DNA from: Ornithodoros turicata
Taxonomy: Eukaryota > Arthropoda > Arachnida > Ixodida > Argasidae
DNA: 64,000 nt
Direction: 5' to 3'
Assembly (NCBI RefSeq): GCF_037126465.1
Contig: NC_088201.1
Coordinates: 233,016,258 to 233,080,257, forward strand
Below, one piece after another: positions 11,154 through 22,001 of this stretch. Made by a program: the position numbers and the translations under genes. How positions within the stretch are numbered: the stretch's first letter is position 1; each line of letters starts with the position of its first letter. The notes below the pieces were generated by a model, which searched no databases, was not told where the DNA came from, and saw nothing but the letters and a program-made list of their open reading frames with translations.

Positions 11154-11277
11154 CTCAGTTATACTGGGTTTCACGTTCAAATCGATGATGGCATGCTTGC
11201 ACGAAGCGAGAAGTTCAGCTCCAAGCTTCGCAATCCTTGCATTCTCGACGGCGGCTGTACAGGAGGAACGGATCAAG
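11154..11277 (-). CDS. Candidate internal exon of an unidentified host gene
   Basis: On the minus strand a splice acceptor (a TTTTCTCAG end, with the exon starting at 11277) and a strong donor (GAG|GTAAGAAT after 11154) enclose 124 bases that are open in one frame. The peptide is LIRSSCTAAVENARIAKLGA followed by ELLASCKHAIIDLNVKPSITE. It looks like ordinary soluble, partly helical protein, unlike the repeat-derived frames around it. I do not recognise the family, and no partner exon was identified, so the gene is unproven. Confidence 0.4.
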
Positions 11278-11284
11278 CTGAGAA

Positions 11285-12036
11285 AAGTTGGCATCAAACC
11301 GGACAGCCGAGGCTTCACGCGTACTCCCAGCACTAGAATCACCACAACGATTGCGAGATAGCAGTAACCCTTGGGACGTCAGGAACATACGTACGAAATA
11401 TCGCGTTCGCAGAGTGCGCAGATTTCATTCCAACGAATTGTTACGAAGTAAGCGCTTCGCCTGTGTGAAGCAAGAGGGTGCTGAAAGCAATGCCGCCGAC
11501 GTCATCCTGCTTGGAAGAATGCTGGCTTCGTAGCAGACGACAATGCCGGGTGACGTCACACTCTCTTCCTCCGGGCGAACCCCTATGCACTTTGCATGTT
11601 GGTTTTGGTGTTGTATTTTCATCATTTACGATTTAATTACTCGCACAAAATGAATGCGAATGTTGTATTCGGTATCGAGGGAGTGGTCCGTGGTCGGTAT
11701 GATGCTCACCTAATTTTTTTTTTTTGAATCCTTCCGAAGTCTCCCTTTAAAGCGCTACTCGGGACTGAATCCCGTGTCCTTGGAATCCTGCCAAAGTTTT
11801 GTCACAAACTGCGATCTGCGATCAAAGCGCAAAATATTTTCGCTCTTCGCGACGCGAAAGTTAGAGAAAATTACTATTATTACTATTGTTGTTGTTATTT
11901 TGATGTTTGTTTGATTATGTTATTTTGTTGTCATTTTGTTTTGTTGATGTTTAACTCCACCACAAGTTCGTAGTTCTGTCTTGGACGCTCTGGGGCATAG
12001 CGTTCTACGGTATGGGAAAACTCTGCTTTGCCATTG
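11285..12036. other. No supported gene
   Basis: This lies just upstream of the candidate exon on its strand. It has a T-run near 11716-11725 and a TTG/TTA-rich stretch at about 11870-11950. Confidence 0.4.
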
Positions 12037-12038
12037 TA

Positions 12039-12339
12039 CACTGTAAACTGAAAAACACCCTTATGAGTGTAAATGGCTTGTCCTATAACTCACACCACTT
12101 TTTATACCGTTTGGTCTGGAAGACCCTTTTAGGAGGGTGTTTAACAATCTTATGCCCTACTAAAAGGGTGTTTAAAGGGTGCAAAAGAAGGCATTTTCAA
12201 GGAAAAGCACCCTTTCAAAGGGTGTTTTACACGGAATACACCCTCTAGAAAGGGTGTTCCAGACCATACGGTGTAAAAAGTGGTACGTGTTATAGGACAA
12301 GCCATTTACACCCATAAGGGTGTCTTTCAGTTTACCGTG
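12039..12339. mobile_element. CACTGTAAAC long-hairpin element, copy 2
   Basis: The family is that of 10669-11055 but with a shorter centre. TA occurs on both sides (12037-12038 and 12340-12341). The arms carry the same AATGGCTTGTCCTATAAC block and its inverse. Confidence 0.8.
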
Positions 12340-12471
12340 TAGTGAATCGTGGAGAACCAAAATTAATTGTATCTTGCGTATAGCTGCGTGAAAAGTGTAG
12401 CATACAAAAACTGTCTCAAGCAGGTCACTCGGGTGATCTGTTTCGTGATCTTCAGTTCCCTTCTGGGAGAA

Positions 12472-12651
12472 CACCGAGCACGTGTTGGTCACCTGCGGAC
12501 TCTTCGACTTCAGTCGGCGAATACTGAAGAACGCCCGGGCGAAACTTGACGATCGACCGTTCAGTGTTGAGAAGGTACTGGGGAGCTGGCCGAGGCAGCA
12601 GCAGCACACCTGCGCTGTGTGCACTCACGACCTACCTCGAGGACATACGTG
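12472..12651 (+). pseudogene. LINE ORF2 C-terminal fragment
   Basis: The frame reads EHVLVTCGLFDFSRRILK, then KLDDRPFSVEKVLGSWPR. This follows the HxLxxC zinc-knuckle end and the LDxRPFSxxKxLGxWP tail seen in the RNase H-type LINE copies at 14391 and 16851. The upstream part is missing and it ends at a TGA. Confidence 0.5.
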
Positions 12652-12793
12652 CTGATGTAATCTTTTAGTTCGTTCAGTGCTTCCACCCGTCGAGCGTCCT
12701 GGAACAGCTGCTCGCAGCAGTGCGACCTACGTTTCAATTTTTCTTCTTTTTATTTCTATTTCGATTTATATTTGTAGTAATAAACGGCTGATA

Positions 12794-13191
12794 CACTGTA
12801 AACTTTTTCACACCTTTAAATGTGTGCGCTATGCACATTCAATCTGGTTGCGTAACATTGCATCTCCAGTATGATATTTTACAAAATTCGGAAAGCATTA
12901 CTAAAGATCAAGTGTCAGTGCAAATCTTGCTTTCATTATGTCTTGGATATCGTCGGTACGAGCTAATGCATATATCCATCGCTATCGATAATCGAGCACG
13001 CGCAAGTGTCTACAATACTGTTGAACAATGTTGAGATGTTGCAAGACTAAATTTTTGGAGGACAGACAACACTCGAGTAAAGAAAATTTGTGCGAAACCG
13101 TGCTCCATTATGATGTTACCAAAATTACACCTAAAAAGGCGTGCGCCATGCACGCTATTACACCTTTAAAGGTGTGAAAAGATTTAGAGTG
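12794..13191. mobile_element. CACTGTAAA foldback element, diverged family member
   Basis: The left end CACTGTAAACTTTTTCACAC and the right end GTGTGAAAAGATTTAGAGTG are imperfect inverted repeats, flanked by TA on both sides. Internal CACCTTTAAA blocks are also inverted. It is 398 bp and non-coding. Confidence 0.7.
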
Positions 13192-13193
13192 TA

Positions 13194-14390
13194 GTTCGCC
13201 GTTCACCGTGTTTCGTCTGCCTTTGTTCTTGCCTCGCCGTCGCTACCTTGCCACAGCTCCTGTTTGTCTCCGTTGGTTATAAGGGGAGAGAGCCAATCTG
13301 GTATCGTGATAACGTAGACATTGCACAAAAAAAAAAGGAGAAGAAACTGGCGGCAACCAAGCTACAAGTGATGGCTACATTTTTTCTGCAACTCTCTTCA
13401 AAACTGAAGAAGGTAGTCATGAAACCCAGTTGCTCGTTTGGCCACACTTATGTATTAGTGTTTGTCTTCTGTTGGTAGTCACTGTTGCAGCACGATGGGC
13501 AAAAGTGGCACGCGTTGCCGCGGTTCATTTCTGGAGTAAAGTCTGCAACTTCAAGGAAAGTCGAACGACACTGCGGAGGAGCTCACTTTAGGAGTGTCGG
13601 ATAAAAGCAGTGTCACGTAACAATGCAGACACCGTCTGCGAAAGAAAGAAAGAAGCAGCAGCACTATAACTGAACTATGCACAAAAGTCCTGAATTAACG
13701 AGCAACTAACTGGCCGTTGCTATAGTTCCCAGATTGTTATATATCTGTTTCCAATCCTCGTTCTCTTAGACGCTGTTCGTTTATGGAGCCTTTTTGTCCT
13801 TAGTTAGACGGATGTCGTGTTGTTTCTCCTGTCCTTGTGTCTTTTTCGACGTTTTCCTTCGCTACACTTTAGGTCCTCATTAAACCAGTAGGTCCCGTCG
13901 TGCCATCTCGTTCTTTAGTGCCCCACTCTCATCCCCGAAGCATTAACTTCATCCTTTTCTTTAATCCGCCTCACCCTTTTTTCACCGTTTGTTTCGCCTT
14001 TATTCCCTAATTAGCTTCTGCTCCTTTTCTTCTCCTGTCTCCTTTCTTCTATTCTCCTTTTCTTCTTCTCCTTTTATTTTATTCTTCTTCTATTTATTTT
14101 TGTTTTGTTTTTCCTTTGCGGAGTAGCAAACCGACGTTCCGTTTAGCTGACCTTTCCTCCCTTTTTTCCTCATTTTCTTTCTGTGTCCCCCCCTCCGCCT
14201 GCCAAGTGTCCTGTTCTTTCTCATGTCTTAGTTGTCTGCGACGCTTTCCGATCGTTACGCCTTAGTTCCTCGACGAGCGAGTGCCCTATTGCATCCCCTG
14301 TATACTTGTTCTTCTAAAAAAGAAAAAAAAAACTTTTCTCTCGTTACGTCTCAATGCCTGGATGCACGTTTGTGCTGCTGTTCCCTGGTT
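13194..14390. other. Unassigned, pyrimidine-rich
   Basis: The plus strand is C/T-rich at about 13900-14200, which could be the untranslated or non-coding part of the LINE whose end lies at 14391. No motif supports a gene. Confidence 0.4.
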
Positions 14391-14680
14391 CTTTTCTACA
14401 ACCCTTCCCGCTCCGTACTCTCCGCCTCCCTCAACGAGCTCGACTCCCGCCCCCTCTCCCTCACACAATTGCTTGACCCCCGGGCCGCATCCAGCTCACC
14501 AACCCCCTGCCTCAAGGCTCTCTTCGCCTTTTTGGACGCCACAGGACTTCGACCATCTTTGTAACGGGACCCATTACTTCAATCTCCGCTTCACCTCCAG
14601 CAATGGGGTAGAGTATCGCCCCTAGCGATGAAACTCTCCACCCATTATCCTGAAATAAAGTTGTTGTTGTTGTTGTTGAA
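14391..14680 (+). mobile_element. RNase H-type LINE 3' end, plus strand
   Basis: The frame ends SASLNELDSRPLSLTQLLD then KALFAFLDATGLRPSL and a stop at 14562-14564. A 3' untranslated block of about 115 bp follows (GGGGTAGAGTATCGCC, then GATGAAACTCTCCACCC), ending in AATAAA and a (GTT)n tail. The same tail peptide and 3' block occur inverted at 14683-14900 and 16734-17440. Confidence 0.7.
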
Positions 14681-14682
14681 AT

Positions 14683-14900
14683 ATTGAGCCCCTTCACAAT
14701 AAGGATCCAAGTCCTATGGTATCCAGAAAGATCAAAAGAGCTTTGAGGGCAGAGTGGGCTGGTTGTGGCCAGGGACCAATCACTTTTGCGTGAGAGAAGG
14801 GGCGAGAATCCGGTGACCACGTCAAACGTCGCAAAGGTGCGGTAAGCTACCTTGGGACCCACCTGGCGGAGACTTTGCGGCAGCGCAGCTCGTCGTGAGC
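14683..14900 (-). mobile_element. Same LINE family, 3' end fragment, minus strand
   Basis: The minus strand carries the ALKALLIFLDTIGL-like tail, then the stop and the start of the shared untranslated block. It lies head-to-tail against the plus-strand copy just left of it, so the two 3' ends face each other. Confidence 0.6.
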
Positions 14901-15218
14901 ATTATAGTGGGCCTACCCGCGACTATTCTTTAATTTTTAACATCTTTGTTAATTGCTACCCACCAGCTTCCGCCTGCTTTCATGCATGATCGCCTCTGCG
15001 ATAGCGTCTTTAACACCTGATTGTCCGGAGCGACATGCAAAAGTCGAAGTTCACAAGCCAGATCCAAACTTTCTGCAACATCCATAAGCCTGCAGTCACG
15101 ATATTCAGTTCGAAGTTTTTTTTTGTTTCGACGCTCTTTCTTTCCACTGTCACGCGCAGACTAGGCTACGTTGCCACTGTTCTTGCGTAACAAGATACCG
15201 CACGCCTCACGCGCCTTA
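14901..15218. other. No supported feature
   Basis: Nothing recognisable. Confidence 0.4.
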
Positions 15219-15678
15219 TACCCCTGTCACACGGGCATTTCGATCCTTATCGAATCCGATCTGCATCGAACTTCCCGAGCACGCTCGAGTTTTGACGCTG
15301 CTACACGGCCACTTTCAATGCGCATTGAATGGTTGACGGTGTCGAGAATATAGGCAAATGAATAAACGGAACTCATTAATTTCGCGTTTCCTATATAACA
15401 GCGATATTAGTGGTAATTTATCGTATACCGATGTAAGCATCATTTGTAGCTTCGCGCGCATGTCCGTCTTAAGTTATGACAGTTCACCGGGGTCGGGGAT
15501 GCAAATGGCGGCCGTCGAGCCGTCTTGAAATTCTCAATCCTGTTATGGGAACTGTCTTGAGTCAAGCAGGATCAAAGTTCGATCCTGCTTGGAAGCGGCC
15601 GTGTAGCACCATCCGATCTGCATTGGGTTCAAGCAGGTTCGGTCGAGCAGGATCGAAAATGCCCGTGTGACAGGGGTA
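15219..15678. mobile_element. PIF/Harbinger-like MITE
   Basis: The terminal inverted repeats start TACCCCTGTCACACGGGCAT and end with the inverse TGCCCGTGTGACAGGGGTA. The 3-bp flank TTA is on both sides (15216-15218 and 15679-15681), as expected for the PIF/Harbinger group. It is 460 bp and has no transposase. Subterminal GATCC-containing blocks repeat on both sides. Confidence 0.75.
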
Positions 15679-15681
15679 TTA

Positions 15682-16127
15682 GGCTGGTTTCTTGGAAGCG
15701 GAAAAAGAGGTCGCGCCGGGCCCAAAATGCGAAACAGCACTTACTTCTTTTGACGGAACACCAGGAAAAGGACTTGCTCTGCGCCCGCTCAACGGCGCTG
15801 ATTAATACAATGGTGAACCAGAGGAGACGGTCACCCATACCAATATTTTCGGAACCCTTCCGCGCCAATACACTTTTTCCAAGCAGCGTACCTCGCTGCT
15901 GCGGACTTATTACGAATATCCACAAACATGTTCAGTCTCGACGTCTGTTCAAACAACCGCACGCGTAGGTTGGCTATGAGGAAGTGGTACAGATGTCAGC
16001 CCAGCAGGCGAAGCCAGTGCGCATAGAGACACTGTCCTTGACCGCTCGACTGGCCTTGACTGAGCAGAGAGGGAGAATACAGAGTCGTTAATAAGCCATC
16101 GCGGCCGCAGGCAGGCGCCACCGGAAA
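15682..16127. other. No supported gene
   Basis: A 98-codon minus frame (15629-15925) overlaps the MITE and has no recognised motif. Confidence 0.4.
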
Positions 16128-16135
16128 ATACGCGC

Positions 16136-16602
16136 CAGAGCCGTTTATAGGGAGAGTTTGGCCATTAGGAGGAGCCTAACTTGAAGCGCGTCATGCAACG
16201 TCACGGCTAAGCCACCTCCCTCGCCGTGCTCTATTGTTGTCCCGTTGTCAGCCGATCGCCGACGCCATATTGATGCTGATCGTTGTTTACGATGCAAGGA
16301 GGGAAGACACGTGCGTACATTGTCCTTCGAAAGCCCTTCGTCCTTGAACTCTTTCAGTTTGGTAACAACCCCCCCCCCTTATCAGAGACGGCTGTGGGTC
16401 ATAAGCCGGTTATTCCATTCATTGCGACAACAAAGCTGACGGACAGCATCAATATGGCGCGCATCAGATGGCTGATAAGCGGATTCTGCTTGGATTCAGT
16501 CTTTTTGGGCGGCGCAACGATGACTCTGACGTCAAAATAGGCTCCACCCACGAGGCGGCAAAAGATCAAAGAATGGCCAAACTCTCCCTATAAATGGCTC
16601 TG
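16136..16602. mobile_element. CAGAGCC MITE, copy 2 (8-bp duplication)
   Basis: The ends are CAGAGCCGTTTATAGGGAGA and the inverse TCTCCCTATAAATGGCTCTG. The 8-bp flank ATACGCGC is exact on both sides (16128-16135 and 16603-16610). A C-run lies near 16370. It is the best-preserved member of the family at 9041-9346 and 490-523. Confidence 0.85.
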
Positions 16603-16733
16603 ATACGCGCTAAGAATAAAAGTTGACGGGCGCTCACGGGCTCCAGTTTTTTAGCGAGCCGAGTGCAGCCCCGAGTTCTGTTGCCTCACGCTTGTCGGCC
16701 TGTCTACGTTTCTCTGCCACACACACCAAACGA

Positions 16734-17440
16734 AAACAACTAACAACTTTAGTTTCGACCTTGGAGAGTGGGGAGTTTCATCGCCACAGGCGATACTCTA
16801 CCCCATTGCTGGATGGATAGGGCGGAATAAAGTATAAGTAACGACCCCCTTCACAATAACGATCGAAGTTCGATGGTGTCCAGAAATGTCAGAAGAGCTT
16901 TGAGCGCAGAGTGTTGCTGGGCTGGATTGGGCCAGGGACCAAGCAATTTCGACAGGGAGAAAGGGCGAGAGTCCAGCTGACGAAGAGACTCGGAGAGTGT
17001 GGTTCGGGAAGGTTCGTAGTGAGGGCAATGAAGAAGGATGTGCTCCAGATCCTCAAGAGCACCACAGTGGCAGCAGGTGGGAGAGTCAACTTGTCTCAAG
17101 CGGTAACGCCACTGAGCTGTAAAGGCCACATCGAGGCGCATTCGGTGGATTAATGCAGCATCTTGACGAGAGGTGTTTCGTGGCATGCGGAAAGCGAGCG
17201 TGGGATCAACAAGGGACACACCAAAGCTCAGCTTGCGACATAGAAATCTTACGAAGCAGGACATAGACTCGCCCTCCAACGGTTTCCCGCCTATTGCGGT
17301 GTCGAAGACAATGAACTGGCGGACAGCGCCGCCGAAGCCGGTCTCCCGTCTCGGACACGCACGCGTATTGCGCTGCTGAGAGGCGATCGGCGGTCCATAC
17401 TTAGAAGCCTTGTGACTCCTCTGGCTGCCCGCCAACGGAC
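16734..17440 (-). mobile_element. RNase H-type LINE 3' end with ORF2 C-terminus, minus strand
   Basis: The minus frame 17435-16851 (194 codons) ends an ORF2-type protein. It contains ALIHRMRLDVAFT, a zinc knuckle (CCHCGALEDLEHILLHC, C-x2-C-x8-H-x4-C), then LRQLDSRPFSLSKLLGPWP and a helical tail. This layout is usual after the RNase H domain of I/R1/Jockey-group elements. The untranslated part and a TTGTTAGTTGTT tail end near 16734. The reverse transcriptase part is missing (5' truncation near 17440). Confidence 0.75.
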
Positions 17441-18902
17441 CGTCGACATACTAGCTCCACAAGTTTAATTATGTAAATATTTTCGAACTGAACTCTGAAA
17501 TTTGCTAAGTAAAGTTGGAAAATTCATTTAAAATTCATGATAATTGACAGTGACATTCACGAGACATTCTGTTTGAAATAATAGCCGCATTATGAGTATT
17601 TCACCTATCGCAGGAATGGAAATGACATGTTCATCGAGAGATTGTGTGCAAGTATGTGACAGTTGTTACTTGTTGGAATATGCTGTGTCGATATGCGTGC
17701 TTTGCAAGTTTGAACTCTGTTTGCAGTGTGCCAGGAACGCTATACACGATGGCCTCAGTACGCTCAGTGCATGTAAATGCGTCTACCTGCGAGGCGATTG
17801 TGTCAGTATATTGACTCAAATTAATTTCTGTTCATTACAACACTTTTCATAGTTGTTTTGGAATAATGGAATTACTGTGCAGCGTGCTTTAAAGCGGGTT
17901 GGCCTAGTAGCCATTGGTGGCCGGGACCAACCAAGCCAAACTGTGAGCTGGACCCCAGTCAGAAAATTCTGTCCAACGGATGTCAATCGGATATACTTTC
18001 ACGGAGATACGGATATCCGCAGAATAATGAAATTCCTCAAGCTTAGATACTACGGAGATCACTTGGCCGGGCTTCGAACTTCCTACGAACGTTCACTTTG
18101 CGGACATAACCAGGAGATACGGACATAAACAGGAGCTCTCTGGGATGTAACGTGTATCTGGAGCACGTGTTACTTTTTATTGTTCAGGAGTCAGTATGCG
18201 CTTTGTAGTAAAATATAAAGCGTGCTTCCGCCATTTTTTTAACATGTGCCACCGTCGCCGCTCGTTTCACTTTCTGTTGCTCCGCTTTGCTTTCCATGTG
18301 GGAAAATCTGCGCGGCGTTTCAAAAAAAGAAAAAAAGAAGAAGAAGAAGAAGAAAAGAAGAAGAAACAGCAACAAGAGATTGGGCCACTCAGCCGAAATG
18401 CTTTGGAAATGAGATTGCATTCACTTCCAAACAGGGAACAAACACTGTACATTGGTGTTCTCGCGAGCTTCTACACATTCGAGAGCCTTGTTCGCCTGGC
18501 AGTCGAAATGGAGGGTGAGCTGTCTAAGTTTAATTCGATTGCGTGCACAAACAACCGTGAAATGAGAAATTGTTTGGCGTATTAAGTCGGCGTAGAGGTA
18601 ATGTCTCTGTTTCTTACTCATGTAGTTTGAGAAAGGGAGTTGATTCATGGAGAGTCGAATTTCTGCAGTGCTACATCACCCCGCGTTTCTCTCTCTCTTC
18701 AAATACATGATCTGTACAGCATCCCATCACGGAGCTGATTCGGACAATCCGTGAAACCGCCGCAACAGGACCTCCTGAGGATATACGGCTACGGATATCC
18801 CTCTATATATATCCGAGGAGAGTCCCACGGAGGTCAGTTTTCGGATATGGACATTGGGATCGATTTCAGACGTCCGTAGGAGATGGTGTTCTGTCTGGGA
18901 CG
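17441..18902. other. Unassigned intergenic sequence
   Basis: Includes a GAA-rich run at 18325-18365. Repeated GGATAT-type motifs occur at about 17985-18125 and 18780-18850, which may be ends of an unrecognised element. No gene was seen. Confidence 0.4.
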
Positions 18903-18910
18903 GCGAGGCT

Positions 18911-19053
18911 CAGGGGCGGATTTAAGGGGGAGGGGCGATCACCCCCCCCCATACGGCCGTGTTCCCTATCTCCTGGACGATGTCGCGCCGCAAAACACGC
19001 AATTTCCTTAAGCCCCCCCCCCCCCCAATGACAGACCCTCAAATCCGTCCCTG
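18911..19053. mobile_element. 143-bp hAT-type mini element
   Basis: The ends are CAGGGGCGGATTTAAGGG and the inverse CCCTCAAATCCGTCCCTG. The 8-bp flank GCGAGGCT is exact on both sides (18903-18910 and 19054-19061). Two C-runs lie inside. Confidence 0.8.
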
Positions 19054-19337
19054 GCGAGGCTTCTGACTGGAGGATTGAGGGAGCAATCGCTGAATTCTGA
19101 TTGGTCGTTTGTCCAGTGTTGTGTGAATTATCCTATACTATGGGGTGTATGGGGAGCTACGGCGTGCTGGCTACGCCAGCTATGTGTCGGACTGCACTCA
19201 TAAACTGTACTACATTCTACGGTCAAGAAGAACGCGTACTAGGGTTTTCCCTCTCCACGTAGGAGTTGCCACGCCTTATGTACCACGGGACTTCGAAACC
19301 TTCTTTGTACCTCCACGTTGTGTGGAAGCGCTCAAAG

Positions 19338-20085
19338 CAGGGATGGGCATAAATAATTTTTTTGAGTATTTAAATATAAATACAAAATACTTTGTTGACA
19401 GGGGTATTTAAATACTCTTCATAAATAGTTTTCAACATGAGTATTTAAATACAAAATATAAATACTGTATTTAAATACCGTAACTACTACCATAAATACT
19501 GTGAGGAAGATGTCATCTGGAATTATAGAAATAATTATGATCATAAGGACAAATCAGCGAGAAAGAATAGCATTTATTTGGTTAGATTATCATGGCGATT
19601 TTAATATTAGAAATTTCTCGAAGACTGCTTCTTTTAGGCATCTTCTGTTCGGCAGTACAATCAGATTCGCAAAGGAAAACAGCATCTCCACAGGTGCCGA
19701 TGAACAAATGCTTGTATTAAATTTGACGAGGATGCTTCGTAGAACAATGTAATCGGGTAGTCACGACCGTTGTCCGCAACAACAGTGAAAAACTCGCCAT
19801 CTAAAATGGTTTGTCGCATGCGCATGCTAGCGCAAACCCGGCATAATTGCGCCCCAAACTCGCCCTTCTTCCCGAAAGGTCAAATGCGGGCAACTTTAAG
19901 ATATGAGTCAGTATATTATGTATTTAAGAGTATTTATAAAGTAGAATAAATTCCCGAAAATTGGTATTTAAATATAATTATAAATACATTTTTCAAGTCT
20001 GTATTTAAATACAAAATATAAATACATGTATTTATATTTTAAATAGTATTTTAATTACAATGTATTTAAATACTGCCCATCCCTG
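19338..20085. mobile_element. hAT-type element with ATTTAAATA repeats
   Basis: The ends are CAGGGATGGGCA and TGCCCATCCCTG. The 8-bp flank GCTCAAAG is exact on both sides (19330-19337 and 20086-20093). Subterminal TATTTAAATAC motifs are repeated many times, as usual for hAT transposase binding regions. It is 748 bp and has no transposase. Confidence 0.85.
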
Positions 20086-20357
20086 GCTCAAAGCAATATT
20101 TTGCCCAGGTGACAAAAGGCAAACTGTGAAAGTCTTTTGAATACGACCGATTCATCTCTGCTTGGAAAATATATCTCTACCAGAGAAACGTCATCATGAC
20201 GTTGATAGACACTCTGAAAACGAAACAGACCCGAATGGGAGGGTGGAGTTCCAGGAATGGACACTTGTTCGCCGCCTCCGACTTAAAGAAAAGTAGGACC
20301 GAAAGTCGCGTCCTTGTCAGAGACAATCGTAATCCCCACAATGCCGTGGCTTTCTGG

Positions 20358-20882
20358 CAGTGATGGCCACTAACTACTTCTACAGTAGTTTAACTATAAC
20401 TACTAACTACTTCGCGATGGAGTAGTTTAACTAGCAGTTCAACTACTTTTCAGGGGAGGTAGTTAAAACTACTTCTTTAACTACTGCAATGTATTTTAAC
20501 TACATCTCTAACTACTTAACGTTGTCCATCAACACCAATCCCATTCTATAGTCTTCTTGGACACCTAAATATGAATCACAAGCAGTGATAAAAGTGAAGA
20601 TTTAGTACACATGCAATGCACAATTGCTCTGCACCTCCATTCTCATCAATCAAGTAGCTCAAGGTAAAAGTCGGAAGCACAATCGTGCCACAAAACTTGT
20701 GGCAAAATCGGACGTAGTTGGCGCCTGCAGTAACCTAACTACTGTACTTAACTACTCGAAATAGTAGTTTAACTAGTAGTTGCCACTGCATTTATGCAAG
20801 TAGTTGATAACTACTTTTTAACTACAATCAGGTAGTTTAACTAGTAGCTTAACTACACGTAGTTAACTACTGGCCATCACTG
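20358..20882. mobile_element. hAT-type element with AACTACT repeats
   Basis: The ends are CAGTGATGGCCACTAACTAC and the inverse GTAGTTAACTACTGGCCATC followed by ACTG. The 8-bp flank CTTTCTGG is exact on both sides (20350-20357 and 20883-20890). It is filled with AACTACT/AGTAGTT motifs. Confidence 0.85.
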
Positions 20883-20890
20883 CTTTCTGG

Positions 20891-21900
20891 CACTACCTTG
20901 TTCGCCCCCTAGCTTTGAGCAACTAACTTTGAGCAACAGCTAGTGCAACTCTACCACTTTTGTGACGCTGTCAAACACTACGACGTCATTTGTTTACAAA
21001 TAGGGAGAGGTCTATTGCTGCTGTACATTGGGGTTGCGAACAGGGCTTGTATAACGTCGCAGTAAAGGTTTCTTCTTTGCGCTGTGACCTGGTACATACC
21101 AACCTCATATCTTGGAAAGAGCGTGTCCGGCAATCAGGGGAGGAGGAGGGCATGTGGTGACGTAGCCAGTAACACATTCTCCTGGCACATGGTTCGTGAC
21201 GTGCGCCGGCCCATTGGTGGTGGTTGTGGGGATGGAGCTGTATGTCCGAGCGGCGTTCCTGGTTCCAGCTCAATCGGTTAGAAACAGCGCGTGAGCTGAG
21301 AAGAAAGTAGCAAAGATGAAAACGCACGCGGAGTTTCCGAATTCTTACGAGGATTATGTTGATGTTGGCGAGGATTAGATTCATCACAGGGCAAATTCGT
21401 CAACAAAGAAAAAGCTGGCCCCATAGCTAGGAAAGAAGACGCCGCAAACGGCGACATGGCCAGCACGCTAGCCACTGCACGCCAACTTAACGCAACCAAG
21501 AGATACGCTCTTTCCCGATCACGTAAATATCTCGATGCGACGTTTCCGCGGCGGGTGGTCCGTCTATTGGTTGAGAAGGAGGACAACGTAACAACTTATT
21601 CAATAAAGACAACGTTGGTCTTCATTATCGATTATGGAGGAAACCTGTTGATCTTAGTAGTATCTTTAAAGCTCGCACGCGAATGTCCTCACGAATCCAC
21701 AATTTGCATGTTGCGGAAGCGATGGTATTATGCACTGTGAAAGCGAGAAGAAGAGTTTTTTTTTTTTTTTTTAAATCTGTGACCGAATAAAGTGAGGCGG
21801 GAAACTGCGCTGTCCATTTTGCAATAGGAGAAGAGGAGAATATTTCCGGATATTGGAGAGAACTAGTCGAAATGGACCGTTTGTCCCTTTCGCTTTCTCG
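20891..21900. other. Upstream region of the glycine-rich gene
   Basis: A 133-codon minus frame (20986-21387) and a 94-codon plus frame (21456-21740) show no recognisable family. There is a T-run at 21754-21771. I cannot support a gene here. Confidence 0.4.
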
Positions 21901-21927
21901 TTCGTCTCCCCCTTTTATAAGCGCAGG

Positions 21928-21962
21928 TATAAATAAGGTGGACGGTACAATGTTGATCAGAG
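21928..21962 (+). promoter_or_regulatory. TATA box and initiator of the glycine-rich gene
   Basis: TATAAATA lies at 21928-21935, and an initiator-like ATCAGA about 30 bases downstream (near 21959) sits at the usual spacing. The first exon ATG is at 21990, giving a short 5' leader of about 30 nt. The arrangement fits a cuticle- or secretion-type gene. Confidence 0.65.
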
Positions 21963-21989
21963 GATACGTTGCAAGGACCTCTTCGCACT

Positions 21990-22001
21990 ATGAAGGCTTC
22001 T
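21990..22001 (+). CDS. Glycine-rich secreted protein, exon 1 (MKAS)
   Basis: ATGAAGGCTTCT encodes MKAS and is followed directly by a near-perfect donor GTAAGTATAC. The phase is 0 and matches exon 2 at 26420 (GTT TTC ACC). Joined, the start reads MKASVFTLAALVACVSA, a textbook signal peptide that neither exon gives alone. A very short first exon holding only the start of the signal peptide is common in arthropod cuticle genes. An alternative donor (CAG|GTAAGA near 26088) would give a start without a signal peptide and is less likely. Confidence 0.7.

Noticed and set aside
10669..13191. Long hairpins as microRNA or hairpin-siRNA genes
   Set aside because: They have transposon-type inverted ends and matching flanks; small RNAs may still come from them, but the sequence does not show a host gene.
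20986..21740. 133-codon minus and 94-codon plus frames before the glycine-rich gene
   Set aside because: No family, start context, splice or codon evidence supports either.
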